Below the pieces are notes generated by a model that had not been told where the DNA came from, ran no database searches, and saw nothing but the letters and a program-made list of their open reading frames with translations. The position numbers were made by a program, and so were the translations under genes. From the NCBI RefSeq assembly GCF_016861605.1, contig NZ_BOLM01000006.1, positions 124,001 to 188,000 on the forward strand: 64,000 bases of DNA. The letters are read 5' to 3'. The stretch comes from Levilactobacillus wangkuiensis (GTDB lineage: Bacteria > Bacillota > Bacilli > Lactobacillales > Lactobacillaceae). Of this stretch, positions 7,226 to 15,749 are shown piece after piece; the first letter of the stretch is position 1, and every line of letters begins with the position of its first letter.

Positions 7226-9991
7226 ATGATTCACGCAGAATGGCGATATTTATTTAAGCACAAATTACTATTGGTGGTGTTGGTGGTCATCATGTTGATT
7301 CCGTCCATCTACGCCGTCACTTTTTTGAAATCGATGTGGGACCCGTACGGCAAACTCGCCGACCTCCCCGTGGCCGTGGTCAATCAGGACCAACCGGTCA
7401 CCTATCAGGGGAAACGCTTGACGGCCGGCCACGACCTAACTCAGAATCTGAAGACCTCCGACGCCATGAGATTTACGCCAGTGGCTAACGAAGCCACCGC
7501 GCAACACGGTCTGACCACCGGGAAGTACTACATGATTGTGACGATTCCCCACAACTTTTCCCACAACGCGACCACCTTAATGGCTAAAACGCCTCAGCAA
7601 ATGGTGCTCCACTACCAGACCAGTGCCGGCCACAATTTTACGGCTTCCAAGATGACGGCCTCAGCAGCCCAGTCCGCCGCACAGACCGTGGGCAACCAGG
7701 TCACGCGAACGTATGCCCGCACACTATTTACCGACATCCAACGTCTGGGTCACGGCCTGACCACCGCTGGCACGGGGAGCCACCAGCTCGCGACGGGGAG
7801 TCAAAAGTTGACCGCCGCCGACCGCCAGATTGCCCAGGGACTGAACACCCTCGCCGCCAGTTCCGTCAAACTAACCAACGGCGAGCACACCCTGACCAGC
7901 AAGCTTAGTCAATACGTCACGGGCGTCAAGCAGGCCCAAACCGGTAGCCAACAACTGACGACCGGCCTTGACCAACTGCTAAGCCGGTCCCATCGCCTGA
8001 TTACCGCCAGCCAGCAGCTTGCCAGTGGCGGTCAGCAACTCAGTAGCGGCGTAACCGCCTACACGGCGGGCGCGAACCACATCAATACTGCGGCAGAACA
8101 GCTTGCCAGCGGTAGTCACCGCGTTCAGGCCGGCACCAGACGATACATGAACGGCGTCACGACCGTCAATGCCGGCGCCCAAAACCTTAGCCGCCACCTA
8201 ACCACGTTGAACGGCAGCACCCAGCAACTCAGCAGCAGCGTCGACCAACTGGCGAGCGGTAGCCAGGCTCTGGGCACGAATTTTGCCAAACTGACCACGG
8301 GAAGTGCCGCGCTGACCAGTGGCCTCAAGCAGATTCAAGCCGGCCTCAGTAGCTCGCAAAGCCAGCAGACCGCGTTAAAAACCGCCGCTAGCAAATTAGC
8401 CACCAGTGCTCAGAGCACCACCGCCGTTAAAGCCGATGCGACCGCCCTCCAGACGGCACTCACCACCCTTGCCAGCGCCGATGACCACACGGCTCTGCAA
8501 CGCAAGGTGGCCGCGGCGGCCGACGCGCAGAATTTAAGCGCCACCCAGAAGGCTGCCATGGTCAAAGCCGTCAGCGACACCGGCGACAACACCGCGGTCA
8601 CCGCCGTCCAAACCGCCGCCAAACAACTCGGCAATGATCTCGACAGTCTCGGGTCCCAAGCCAGCACCCTCAGTGACCTGCAAAGTGGCTTAACCGCGGC
8701 GGCCAGCGCACAATCTAAGCTCAGCAATGGCCTCACCACTTTGACGACCAATGCCCAAACGCTGACTAGCGGTCTCCAACAGGCAAATCAAGCCCTGACG
8801 ACGCTCAATACGGGCTTGCAAGCGCTACAGGCTAGCACACCGACGCTGACCAGTAGTGTCGATCAGCTGGCCACCGGGGCCACGCAACTCGCTAGTGGGA
8901 CAGCGCAGCTCACGACTCAGGGCAGCCAACTGACTACCGGCACTCACCAGCTCGCCACCGGGAGCACCCACCTAGCGACCGGGACCCACCAGCTAACCGC
9001 CAAGAACGCTAGCCTGACCACGGGGGCCACCACCCTCGCCAATGGTCTTGCCAACCTGAACGGCCAGACACCACAACTGACCCAGGGCGTCACCCAACTT
9101 GCCGACGGGGCCACGACCCTGACAACCGGGCTCACCACCCTGGCGACCAGTGGTCCGCAACTGACCACCGCGCTACAAACCGCCACCACGGGCACGACGC
9201 AGGTCACGACCGGTGCTGGCAAATTGGCCACCGGGGCTACTCAGGCAACCAGCGGCGCAGCGACGGTTCAGGCCGGCACCACCAAGCTGGCGACCTCGCT
9301 GAATCAGGCTGGTCAGCGGGCTGCGGTACACCCGTCTCAGTTAACCTACCGTCAATTTGCCCAGCCAACCACGACCACGCACACCGATCACGATGATGCG
9401 CCGGACAACGGCACGGGCATGGCCCCTTACATGATGTCTGTTTCCCTCTTCGTAGGCGCGCTGGCGTTTAACTTGATGTTTGATATGTACACGCCCCGGA
9501 AATACCCGCGGAGTGGCTGGCGTTGGTGGCTGGGGAAGGCCTCCATCATGAGTGCCTTTGTGCTCGGCGAAGCGCTCTTCATGACCGGCCTGCTCGCAAT
9601 CATTGACGGCCTGAATCCGATTCATCCGTGGGCAACCCTGCTGATGCTCTTGATCACCGGGGCGGCCTTCATGAGTATCGTCTACTGGCTAAATCTGACC
9701 CTCGGCAAGCCCGGTGCCTTCTTCAGCATGGTGCTCCTGGTGCTGCAGCTCGGTGGGTCGGCCGGCACCTACCCGCTCCAGATGACCAACGGCTTCTTCC
9801 AGGCCATTCACCCGTACCTGCCGATGAGCTACTCGGTCGCGGGCCTACGAGAAACGCTGATGATTGGCAACTCGGCGCTTCCCAATATGTTGGTCTTACT
9901 CGTCATTGCCTTAGCCTTTTCGGCGATGGGCATTCTGTTCTATGCACGGCGACACGGACGACTCAACGAAATGGATATTTCTGAAATTTAG
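7226..9991 (+). CDS. YhgE/Pip-family membrane protein
   Basis: About 921 residues from the ATG at 7226, preceded by GGGGGCG. One N-terminal helix (LLLVVLVVIMLIPSIYAV, about residues 11-28) leads to the YhgE/Pip domain (KSMWDPYGKLADLPVAVVNQ). A very long extracytoplasmic section follows, built of Thr/Ala/Gln/Ser-rich repeats of the form QLATGxxxLxxG that should form a coiled-coil stalk. Five or six C-terminal helices (about residues 745-910) resemble an ABC-2 permease. The family includes Lactococcus Pip, needed for infection by some phages, and homologues tied to type VII export; the exact job here is unknown. Probable target of the divergent TetR regulator. Confidence 0.85.
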   Translation: MIHAEWRYLFKHKLLLVVLVVIMLIPSIYAVTFLKSMWDPYGKLADLPVAVVNQDQPVTYQGKRLTAGHDLTQNLKTSDAMRFTPVANEATAQHGLTTGKYYMIVTIPHNFSHNATTLMAKTPQQMVLHYQTSAGHNFTASKMTASAAQSAAQTVGNQVTRTYARTLFTDIQRLGHGLTTAGTGSHQLATGSQKLTAADRQIAQGLNTLAASSVKLTNGEHTLTSKLSQYVTGVKQAQTGSQQLTTGLDQLLSRSHRLITASQQLASGGQQLSSGVTAYTAGANHINTAAEQLASGSHRVQAGTRRYMNGVTTVNAGAQNLSRHLTTLNGSTQQLSSSVDQLASGSQALGTNFAKLTTGSAALTSGLKQIQAGLSSSQSQQTALKTAASKLATSAQSTTAVKADATALQTALTTLASADDHTALQRKVAAAADAQNLSATQKAAMVKAVSDTGDNTAVTAVQTAAKQLGNDLDSLGSQASTLSDLQSGLTAAASAQSKLSNGLTTLTTNAQTLTSGLQQANQALTTLNTGLQALQASTPTLTSSVDQLATGATQLASGTAQLTTQGSQLTTGTHQLATGSTHLATGTHQLTAKNASLTTGATTLANGLANLNGQTPQLTQGVTQLADGATTLTTGLTTLATSGPQLTTALQTATTGTTQVTTGAGKLATGATQATSGAATVQAGTTKLATSLNQAGQRAAVHPSQLTYRQFAQPTTTTHTDHDDAPDNGTGMAPYMMSVSLFVGALAFNLMFDMYTPRKYPRSGWRWWLGKASIMSAFVLGEALFMTGLLAIIDGLNPIHPWATLLMLLITGAAFMSIVYWLNLTLGKPGAFFSMVLLVLQLGGSAGTYPLQMTNGFFQAIHPYLPMSYSVAGLRETLMIGNSALPNMLVLLVIALAFSAMGILFYARRHGRLNEMDISEI

Positions 9992-9992
9992 C

Positions 9993-10034
9993 AAAAAGGA
10001 TCAATCGGAGTCAATTTCTCCGGTTGATCCTTTT
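9993..10034 (+). terminator. Intrinsic terminator
   Basis: AAAAAGGATCAATCGGAG pairs with CTCCGGTTGATCCTTTT directly after the YhgE/Pip stop codon. Confidence 0.75.
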
Positions 10035-10224
10035 ATTTTGACTATTTTCAACCCCACACTAACTATTCACACGTTCTAAAGAAGCCCAATTAGCCAGACT
10101 TTGACCGCCTAATTTCAGATTTTATGTCCCCGCGACAATCAAAATCTTCACAATTTGTTAATGCATAAACCGCAAAACACTGGTACAATCTTTCTATTAC
10201 GGAAAAAAGGTGGTCCCCAAAACA

Positions 10225-11025
10225 ATGTCGTCTCTGAATCAAAAATATAATCATTTACGTTCATTAAAAAATCGCTATCAACGTCAATTACTCGTGGGGG
10301 CCATTCCGCTCCTGCTACTGTTAGGCGTCCTCTTGACCCTGCCCCTCTTCGCTGACCGCACGGCGGAAGCGGAAACCCTAACGATTGCTAATACGCCAAC
10401 TGAGCGGGCAACCAGTCAACCGAAGCGGGTCGCTTATTTCCCAGCAAAGGCGACTGCGGCTGGTGAAAAGCCAACCCATAAGTTAGCCCTCACGACCGCA
10501 ACCACAGCGGCAGCCAGCACAACGCCTAAGACAGCGGAAACCACCCAACCAGCCAAGCAAACGGCTGAGTGGGGCTGGCCTTACACGGGTGGTCAACACG
10601 TCACCTCAACCTTCGGCGACCGTGACCTGGCGGACTCCCCCTGGCATGACGGCGTGGACTTCAACGCAGGGGTTGGCAGTAAAATTCGTGCCGTCCACGC
10701 TGGTGAAGTGATTTTCGTGGGTAACCCCACGAAGCGCGGCGTGACCGACGCCTATCCTTTAGGACTGGGCAAGGACGTCGTGGTCACCGAGTCCGCAAAC
10801 GGGGATCAGGTTATCTACCAAGAATTTGCGATGGATCACCCGACCCATACCGTGCACGTCGGCGATACGGTCAAGGTCGGTCAGGTCATTGCGACTCAGG
10901 CGACCGGTCATCTACACCTGGGCGTCACCAACCACAAGAGCTGGGTCAGTGCCCAAAATGACTGGCAGAATCCCCACGCACATTCGTGGAAAAACCCCTT
11001 AAAACTGATTAAAGCAGCGGCCTAA
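10225..11025 (+). CDS. Membrane-anchored M23-family metallopeptidase
   Basis: About 266 residues. The ATG at 10225 is preceded by AAAGGTGG; an upstream in-frame GTG lies inside that site. A signal anchor (about residues 24-47) leads to a Thr/Ala-rich linker, then an M23 domain (about 112-260) with zinc-ligand motifs WHDGVDF and HLHLG. Such enzymes cut peptidoglycan cross-links and act outside the membrane, in wall remodelling or division. No LysM or SH3 wall-binding domain is present. Single gene with its own terminator. Confidence 0.85.
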   Translation: MSSLNQKYNHLRSLKNRYQRQLLVGAIPLLLLLGVLLTLPLFADRTAEAETLTIANTPTERATSQPKRVAYFPAKATAAGEKPTHKLALTTATTAAASTTPKTAETTQPAKQTAEWGWPYTGGQHVTSTFGDRDLADSPWHDGVDFNAGVGSKIRAVHAGEVIFVGNPTKRGVTDAYPLGLGKDVVVTESANGDQVIYQEFAMDHPTHTVHVGDTVKVGQVIATQATGHLHLGVTNHKSWVSAQNDWQNPHAHSWKNPLKLIKAAA

Positions 11026-11033
11026 TTGGCCTA

Positions 11034-11078
11034 AAAAAGCAGTGATTTACCCGAGTTGTTGGGAAATCACTGCTTTTC
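11034..11078 (+). terminator. Intrinsic terminator
   Basis: AAAGCAGTGATTTACCC pairs with GGGAAATCACTGCTTTT after the M23 peptidase gene. Confidence 0.7.
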
Positions 11079-11095
11079 GTTTAGACTTTTTTCGC

Positions 11096-11111
11096 TGTTT
11101 CACATGAAACA
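11096..11111. promoter_or_regulatory. parS: parS-like ParB binding site 2
   Basis: TGTTTCACATGAAACA differs from the consensus at one position. It touches the stop codon of pyrE with no gap. Confidence 0.75.
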
Positions 11112-11747
11112 TTAGTCACCGGGCCAGCCCCACGGATCTTCGCGCCACTGTTGAAGTGAGGCAAACTCGGCTGGGGTCATATCACCCTCGGACCGGGCCA
11201 CGTCAATCAACGCACTGTACGTGGTCAGGGGCGTCAGGGTCAAGCCCGCCGCCTGAAAATTCACGACACTGTCGGGTAACTCATAGGAAAAGATTGCCAT
11301 AACCCCCAGGACTGTGGCGCCTGCGGCTTGAACCGACTTGGCTGCGGCCAACACACTGCCCCCAGTCGAGATTAAATCGTCGATCAAGACGACTTGGTCG
11401 GTTGGTGTTAGCTGCCCTTCGATTTGTTTGCCCCGCCCATGATCCTTGGGTTTTGACCGCACATAATTCATTGGTAAGGCCAGTCGGTCGGCCACCAGGG
11501 CCGCATGCGGGATTCCCGCCGTCGCCACGCCACCAATGACGGTCGCCGTCGGGTATTTTTCCTGAATCAACGCTGCCAGCCCATCCGCGATGGCTGCACG
11601 GACTTCCGGGTAGGCAATCGTCTGCCGGTTATCCGTGTAAATGGGGGCCTGCATCCCACTCGCCCATAGGAATGGGTCGTTGGGTGCTAGCGTCACCGCA
11701 CCGATGTGCAAGAGGTCCGCTGCAATTTTATCTGTTAAAGTCATCAT
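11112..11747 (-). CDS. pyrE: Orotate phosphoribosyltransferase
   Basis: About 211 residues. PyrE joins orotate to PRPP to form OMP, the fifth step of UMP synthesis. The PRPP-binding motif VVLIDDLISTGGSV is intact (about residues 118-131). The ATG at 11747 overlaps the pyrF stop codon as ATGA, so the two genes are translationally coupled. The pyrFE order is usual in Firmicutes, but the other pyr genes are not here. Expression should follow the PyrR-type attenuator upstream of pyrF. Confidence 0.95.
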   Translation of the reverse strand: MMTLTDKIAADLLHIGAVTLAPNDPFLWASGMQAPIYTDNRQTIAYPEVRAAIADGLAALIQEKYPTATVIGGVATAGIPHAALVADRLALPMNYVRSKPKDHGRGKQIEGQLTPTDQVVLIDDLISTGGSVLAAAKSVQAAGATVLGVMAIFSYELPDSVVNFQAAGLTLTPLTTYSALIDVARSEGDMTPAEFASLQQWREDPWGWPGD

Positions 11748-12460
11748 TTTCCTCGCTCCCATTCCGTCAAGACTTGGTGATACGCCGCGACCGGGTCCGC
11801 TGCCTGGGTAATGGACCGGCCCACGACCAGGCCATTACTGCCCAGTGCGGCCGCTCTAGCTGGCGTGACGACCCGCTTTTGATCATCGGCTGCGTCGGTG
11901 GCTAACCGGATACCCGGGTTGATGCAGAGAAAGTCCGAACTCGTGGCCGCATGAATCGCCGGGTCTTCCAGTGCCGAAGAAATCACGCCATCCGCCCCGT
12001 TTGCTTGGGCGAGTTGGGCCAGGTGTGCGACGGTTGTTGGCAGGTCGGCGGTCACCAGCTGTTCGGTCTGCATTTGGGCTTCGGTGGTCGAGGTCAGTTG
12101 GGTGATGGCTAATAACTTGGCCGGGGCCACGCCAGCAGCCTGACTCCCTTGGTCCAACCCCCGACGCGCTGCCGCTAACATTGCCGCCCCGCCGGCCGCA
12201 TGGACCGTGACCATCGCCACACCCTGTCGACCCAGTTGACGCATGGCTTGCTCAACGGTATGGGGAATATCGTAGAGTTTCAAATCAAGAAAAATCTGGC
12301 GGCCCCGTTCACGTAATGTTCGTAAAATGCTAGGACCCGCTTCATAGAACAATTCCATCCCCACCTTGACCATCACCGGTTCCGATTCTGGAAATTGATC
12401 TAAGAAGTCGGTCACTACCTGCTGATTTTCAAAATCTAGTGCCACAATGACTGGTCGCAT
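11744..12460 (-). CDS. pyrF: Orotidine 5'-phosphate decarboxylase
   Basis: A 238-residue protein that decarboxylates OMP to UMP, the last step of pyrimidine synthesis. The catalytic DLKLYDIPHT motif (Lys and Asp of the D-x-K-x-x-D set) is at about residues 61-70, and GVAMVTVHAAGG follows. The ATG is preceded by GAAAGGAA. First gene of the pyrFE unit; the attenuator hairpin ends only about 20 bp upstream. Confidence 0.95.
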   Translation of the reverse strand: MRPVIVALDFENQQVVTDFLDQFPESEPVMVKVGMELFYEAGPSILRTLRERGRQIFLDLKLYDIPHTVEQAMRQLGRQGVAMVTVHAAGGAAMLAAARRGLDQGSQAAGVAPAKLLAITQLTSTTEAQMQTEQLVTADLPTTVAHLAQLAQANGADGVISSALEDPAIHAATSSDFLCINPGIRLATDAADDQKRVVTPARAAALGSNGLVVGRSITQAADPVAAYHQVLTEWERGK

Positions 12461-12478
12461 GTCTTGTTCCTTTCTCCA

Positions 12479-12600
12479 GAAAAAAATCCGGCTAGCCCCG
12501 TGTTGGACTAGCCGGATTTAGGCCCACTGCCAGCGTTTCTGGGGGGCATACCGTTCGTCGTTTTAGTCTCACAGGGCTAAGTTAACTGTTGTTTGTAATG
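12479..12600 (-). promoter_or_regulatory. PyrR-type attenuator leader of pyrFE
   Basis: Read leftward, AGCCCTGTGAGACT (complement of 12565-12578) matches the PyrR-binding loop consensus ARUCCNGNGAGGYU at 12 of 14 positions and is flanked by TTAG/CTAA stem arms. About 50 nt later AAATCCGGCTAG and CTAGCCGGATTT (12484-12519) form a strong hairpin followed by a run of seven T, just before pyrF. In characterised systems UMP-bound PyrR stabilises the first hairpin and lets the terminator form. Mechanism inferred by analogy. Confidence 0.75.
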
Positions 12601-12731
12601 AGTTTAGCTGATAAATCACCGACCGTCAACCGCGAATTTTAGGTTAGACGGTTTACCTAAGAAAATAAATTTCCGCTTAACCATGTCCAAAATAATTTTT
12701 CTTCCTAATTATTTAGCAATCGGTAAACCCG

Positions 12732-12737
12732 TATAAT
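12732..12737 (+). promoter_or_regulatory. Probable -10 box for the MFS transporter gene
   Basis: A perfect TATAAT in AT-rich DNA, 123 bp before the start codon. Nearby inverted copies GGTTTACC (near 12652) and GGTAAACC (near 12722) are a possible operator. The -35 is not clear. The rest of 12601-12860 holds no gene. Confidence 0.4.
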
Positions 12738-12860
12738 TAATTTAATATCCGGATTAACGGTTGCTTTTTCCTGACGAGCATGCCATAATATTGCCAACGC
12801 CCGGGTAACCGGCAAAAATAACGAATGTCAGTGAACATTCATTTTGGAGGAACTGAATAT

Positions 12861-14093
12861 ATGGAAACCACGACGCAGAACCACGCGCTCAGTAAGCACC
12901 AGAAGTGGACGATTGCCTCAACCTCAGCAGGATTCGCCTTGGAAAATATGGACGTTATGTTTTTATCCTTTGCCCTATCCTCAATCATCGCTGACCTACA
13001 CATTAGCGGTGCGCAAGCCGGGTTGATCTCATCAATTACCAACCTGGGTATGCTGGCGGGTGGCGTTTTATTCGGCATTTTGGCCGACCGCTACGGCCGG
13101 GTCCGCATCTTCTCCCACACCATCTTTATCTTTGCCTTCGCAACGGCTGCCATGGCCTTTGCTAGCAACATCACCTGGATCTACATCTTCCGGTTTCTGG
13201 CCGGTGTTGGGGCCGGTGGGGAGTATGGTGTCGGCATCACGCTGATTGCTGAGAGCTTCTCTCGTGACAAGATTGGGAAGATGACCTCGGTTGCCGCCAT
13301 TGGCGGACAGATGGGCGCCATTCTCGCCGCGGTTGCCGCCGCCATGATTATTCCAACGTTGGGTTGGAAGGCCCTGTTCGTCCTCGGCCTGGTTCCCGTC
13401 GCTTTGACCTACTTCATCCGGCGTCACCTGCGGGAAAGTGATGAATTTTTGGCCGAACAACGCGCACCCAAGTCCGAACGCAAACCGGTTCAGATTCGCG
13501 CCCTGTTCAAGACGCCACAGCTGGCCTACCAAACGCTAGCGTTGATGGTCATGGTTATCGTACAGATTGCCGGCTACTTTGGTCTGATGAACTGGCTGCC
13601 GGCCATCATGCAACAAAAGCTGGGCTTAACGGTCTCCGGCTCTTCCGTCTGGATGATTGCCACTATCCTCGGCATGAGCGTTGGGATGATGACGTTCGGG
13701 TCCATTCTCGACTACTTCGGTCCCCGGCGGGCATTTGGCATCTTCCTGATTGCCTCCGCCATCGCCGTCTTCAGCATTACTCTGGCCTTTAACCAACTGA
13801 CCCTGATCCTGGCGGGGGCCATCATCGGGTTCTTCTCCAACGGGATGTTTGGAGGGTACGGCGCGGTCATTAGCCGACTCTACCCCACGGAAATTCGCTC
13901 GACGGCCAACAACGTCATCGTTAACGTCGGCCGGGCAGTCGGGGGCTTCTCCTCAGTCGTAATCGGCTTTCTGATGGATCACTACACGCTGACCGTCGTC
14001 ATGGGCTTCCTGTCCGTGCTCTACATCATCAGTTTCACGGTCATGCTAACGATTCCAAGCCTACGGAAAATGGGTAAGGTCAACGAAGGCTAA
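12861..14093 (+). CDS. MFS transporter of the metabolite:H+ symporter type
   Basis: About 410 residues with twelve predicted helices. The ATG at 12861 has GGAGG 11 bp upstream; an in-frame start 36 bp earlier would place that site inside the gene. The loop 2-3 MFS motif is GILADRYGRVRIF (about residues 71-83) and GAGGEYGVGITLIAES in helix 4-5 is typical of the aromatic-acid/alpha-ketoglutarate symporter branch. It imports or exports a small organic acid in the cytoplasmic membrane; the substrate cannot be read from sequence. No catabolic genes adjoin it. Confidence 0.85.
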   Translation: METTTQNHALSKHQKWTIASTSAGFALENMDVMFLSFALSSIIADLHISGAQAGLISSITNLGMLAGGVLFGILADRYGRVRIFSHTIFIFAFATAAMAFASNITWIYIFRFLAGVGAGGEYGVGITLIAESFSRDKIGKMTSVAAIGGQMGAILAAVAAAMIIPTLGWKALFVLGLVPVALTYFIRRHLRESDEFLAEQRAPKSERKPVQIRALFKTPQLAYQTLALMVMVIVQIAGYFGLMNWLPAIMQQKLGLTVSGSSVWMIATILGMSVGMMTFGSILDYFGPRRAFGIFLIASAIAVFSITLAFNQLTLILAGAIIGFFSNGMFGGYGAVISRLYPTEIRSTANNVIVNVGRAVGGFSSVVIGFLMDHYTLTVVMGFLSVLYIISFTVMLTIPSLRKMGKVNEG

Positions 14094-14121
14094 CCGGAAA
14101 ATTTAACGCAATAACTAAATA

Positions 14122-14159
14122 AACCAGCAACGCCGAATACTGGCCGTTGCTGGTTTTTT
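14122..14159 (+). terminator. Intrinsic terminator
   Basis: AACCAGCAACG pairs with CGTTGCTGGTT, followed by six T, after the MFS gene. Confidence 0.8.
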
Positions 14160-14172
14160 ATTTGCTTAATTT

Positions 14173-14616
14173 TCATTGCGCATCCTTCGGCAATTTTTGA
14201 GCGGCAATCGCATCAGTTAACGTTTGTGAAAAATTCAGTTTTAACTCATTCCCCAATTGGTTCGCCCATTTCGGAATCGTCAGCGTCTTCTTCACACTAA
14301 CATTACCATCCAAATAACCATCTAAATTTACCAGAACCATCGACACAAATGAAGCACTCGCATCATAGTGTAATTCATCTGGGAACGGATTATCCTGTGC
14401 CAAAGATAATGTCGAGATTGCCGAGGGCTTAGGAAGCTCACGATTATTTTCAATCTCATCCGCAATTGTCAATCCTAACCAATCTGCCGCCATTGCCATT
14501 GCATCAGCAACGCTTTTACCCTGGGTCGCTGAATTTTCAAAATCTGGAAATGTCACAAAAAATGGCTCTTTTTCAGTCTGATCATAATAAAATAATGCCG
14601 GGTAACTCACTAACAT
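14173..14616 (-). CDS. hicB: HicB-family antitoxin
   Basis: About 147 residues. The N-terminal half is the degenerate RNase-H-like HicB fold (YPALFYYDQ...FFVTFPDFENSATQGKSVADAM), and the C-terminal half (KKTLTIPKWANQLGNELKLN) is a small DNA-binding module. AAGGAGGG precedes the ATG at 14616. HicB binds and silences the HicA toxin encoded 41 bp upstream and represses the pair. It is translated second, the common hicAB order. Confidence 0.85.
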   Translation of the reverse strand: MLVSYPALFYYDQTEKEPFFVTFPDFENSATQGKSVADAMAMAADWLGLTIADEIENNRELPKPSAISTLSLAQDNPFPDELHYDASASFVSMVLVNLDGYLDGNVSVKKTLTIPKWANQLGNELKLNFSQTLTDAIAAQKLPKDAQ

Positions 14617-14657
14617 GGGCGCACCCTCCTTTATATTTTTAAACAAAAAGAACCCGT

Positions 14658-14840
14658 CTATTTAAGCCCGGCTTCTTTTTTGATACCACGCTCAGTGTAC
14701 TTATTAAGCTCACCGTGTGGAATCATTATTGGTCGCTTGCCGGGCTTGGACATCTTGATGTGTGAACCCTTACCACCAGATGTTTTAATCCAACCATGGA
14801 CCTTCAGGAACTTAACCATTTCTTTTTGCGTCATCGGCAT
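14658..14840 (-). CDS. hicA: HicA-family mRNA interferase toxin
   Basis: About 60 residues. The ATG at 14840 has GGAGG 10 bp upstream. The HicA double-stranded-RNA-binding-like fold is recognisable from KFLKVHGWIKTSGGKGSHIK and PIMIPHGELNK, including the catalytic His in GSH. HicA cleaves mRNA when free of HicB. A promoter with overlapping operator repeats lies directly upstream. Confidence 0.9.
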   Translation of the reverse strand: MPMTQKEMVKFLKVHGWIKTSGGKGSHIKMSKPGKRPIMIPHGELNKYTERGIKKEAGLK

Positions 14841-14866
14841 GTGCACGATACCTCCTGACAAGAATA

Positions 14867-14895
14867 ACTTTACACGTGTTACACGTATTTGTCAA
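14867..14895 (-). promoter_or_regulatory. hicAB promoter with operator repeats
   Basis: Read leftward: TTGACA, exactly 17 bp, TAAAGT. The spacer holds two copies of ACGTGTA/ACACGTGT-type repeats (TACACGT twice on the + strand), the expected place for autorepression by HicB. Confidence 0.65.
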
Positions 14896-15084
14896 CGATA
14901 GACATCGCTGCTACGCACATTGATACTTTTCGTGTCAAACAATTAATCCAATTAGTTTTTTTTGCTATCAGCTTTTCTGTTGCAGAACACCTTACTATCC
15001 ACCCTAGAAACGGCTACCCCACACCGCTACAGTTAAACTGTCAGACATTTCGCATTACCTACATATTTAGGAGGCAGTTTATCC

Positions 15085-15618
15085 ATGAAAAAACTTGCAC
15101 CCATCGCTTTAACGCTGGCCACCGCACTCGGGCTACTGGTAGTTGGTCAACCGGCACCAGCTCAGGCCAAAACTATTAACCTCTATGGTGTCTTTACGCC
15201 AAAGATGAAGCTCATGCACCAAGTTCCCAAGTCCGTTCGTGGCACCTGGTACGCTTACAACAAGAAGCTCAAGAAGAACGTTAAACTAACTTTTACCAAA
15301 ACAGCCGTAATTGAAACTACCAAAAATCATAAACGGCAGACCATCAAGTTAGCCAAGAAATCGTTCCAATCTGGCCGCGTCGACTTTAGAACTGTCACGC
15401 ACGGCTGGTATCGTTACCAATATTATCTTCCTAGCGCCGAAGATTTCAAATCAGGTATACTCCGGCCAGCAACGTATAAACACAAGCAGGCTTTGCTCTG
15501 GTACCCTGATGTTCTCGGCAAGCACAGTTTGGTTGTCTACACCCACGCCAAGCAGAAACACGCTATTTACCGTTCAGCCAAACCATTTACAATCGTTAAC
15601 TTCAACCCTGGCAAATAA
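15085..15618 (+). CDS. Small secreted protein, PKxLRGTW family (member D)
   Basis: A 177-residue protein with a strong signal peptide (cleavage near AQA-K) and the family motif VPKSVRGTWYAYN at about residues 47-59. The Shine-Dalgarno is GGAGG. It is a close relative of the gene at 48433: both continue with K-rich strands, a GWYRYQYYLPS / GWYYFAINLKPS block, ATYKH / VTYKHH and an identical-style ending TIVNFNPGK / TVINFYGGK. These two form a subfamily with a longer C-terminal part. Single gene with its own terminator. Function unknown. Confidence 0.8.
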   Translation: MKKLAPIALTLATALGLLVVGQPAPAQAKTINLYGVFTPKMKLMHQVPKSVRGTWYAYNKKLKKNVKLTFTKTAVIETTKNHKRQTIKLAKKSFQSGRVDFRTVTHGWYRYQYYLPSAEDFKSGILRPATYKHKQALLWYPDVLGKHSLVVYTHAKQKHAIYRSAKPFTIVNFNPGK

Positions 15619-15625
15619 GCCACTC

Positions 15626-15668
15626 AAAAATGCGTTGTCCACTTAATACGGCGGACAACGCATTTTTT
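15626..15668 (+). terminator. Intrinsic terminator
   Basis: AAAATGCGTTGTCC pairs with GGACAACGCATTTTTT directly after the secreted-protein gene. Confidence 0.75.
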
Positions 15669-15749
15669 ATGACTCGTTTCACTCTTTTCGGTATCAACTT
15701 GACCTGAATGATACCGAAAGTTCTCGATTGCTTAGCTAACCTCATTCAC

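Noticed and set aside
7979-9231. Several long antisense frames inside the YhgE/Pip gene
   Set aside because: They arise from the Thr/Ala/Gln-rich repeats of that gene and lack ribosome binding sites.
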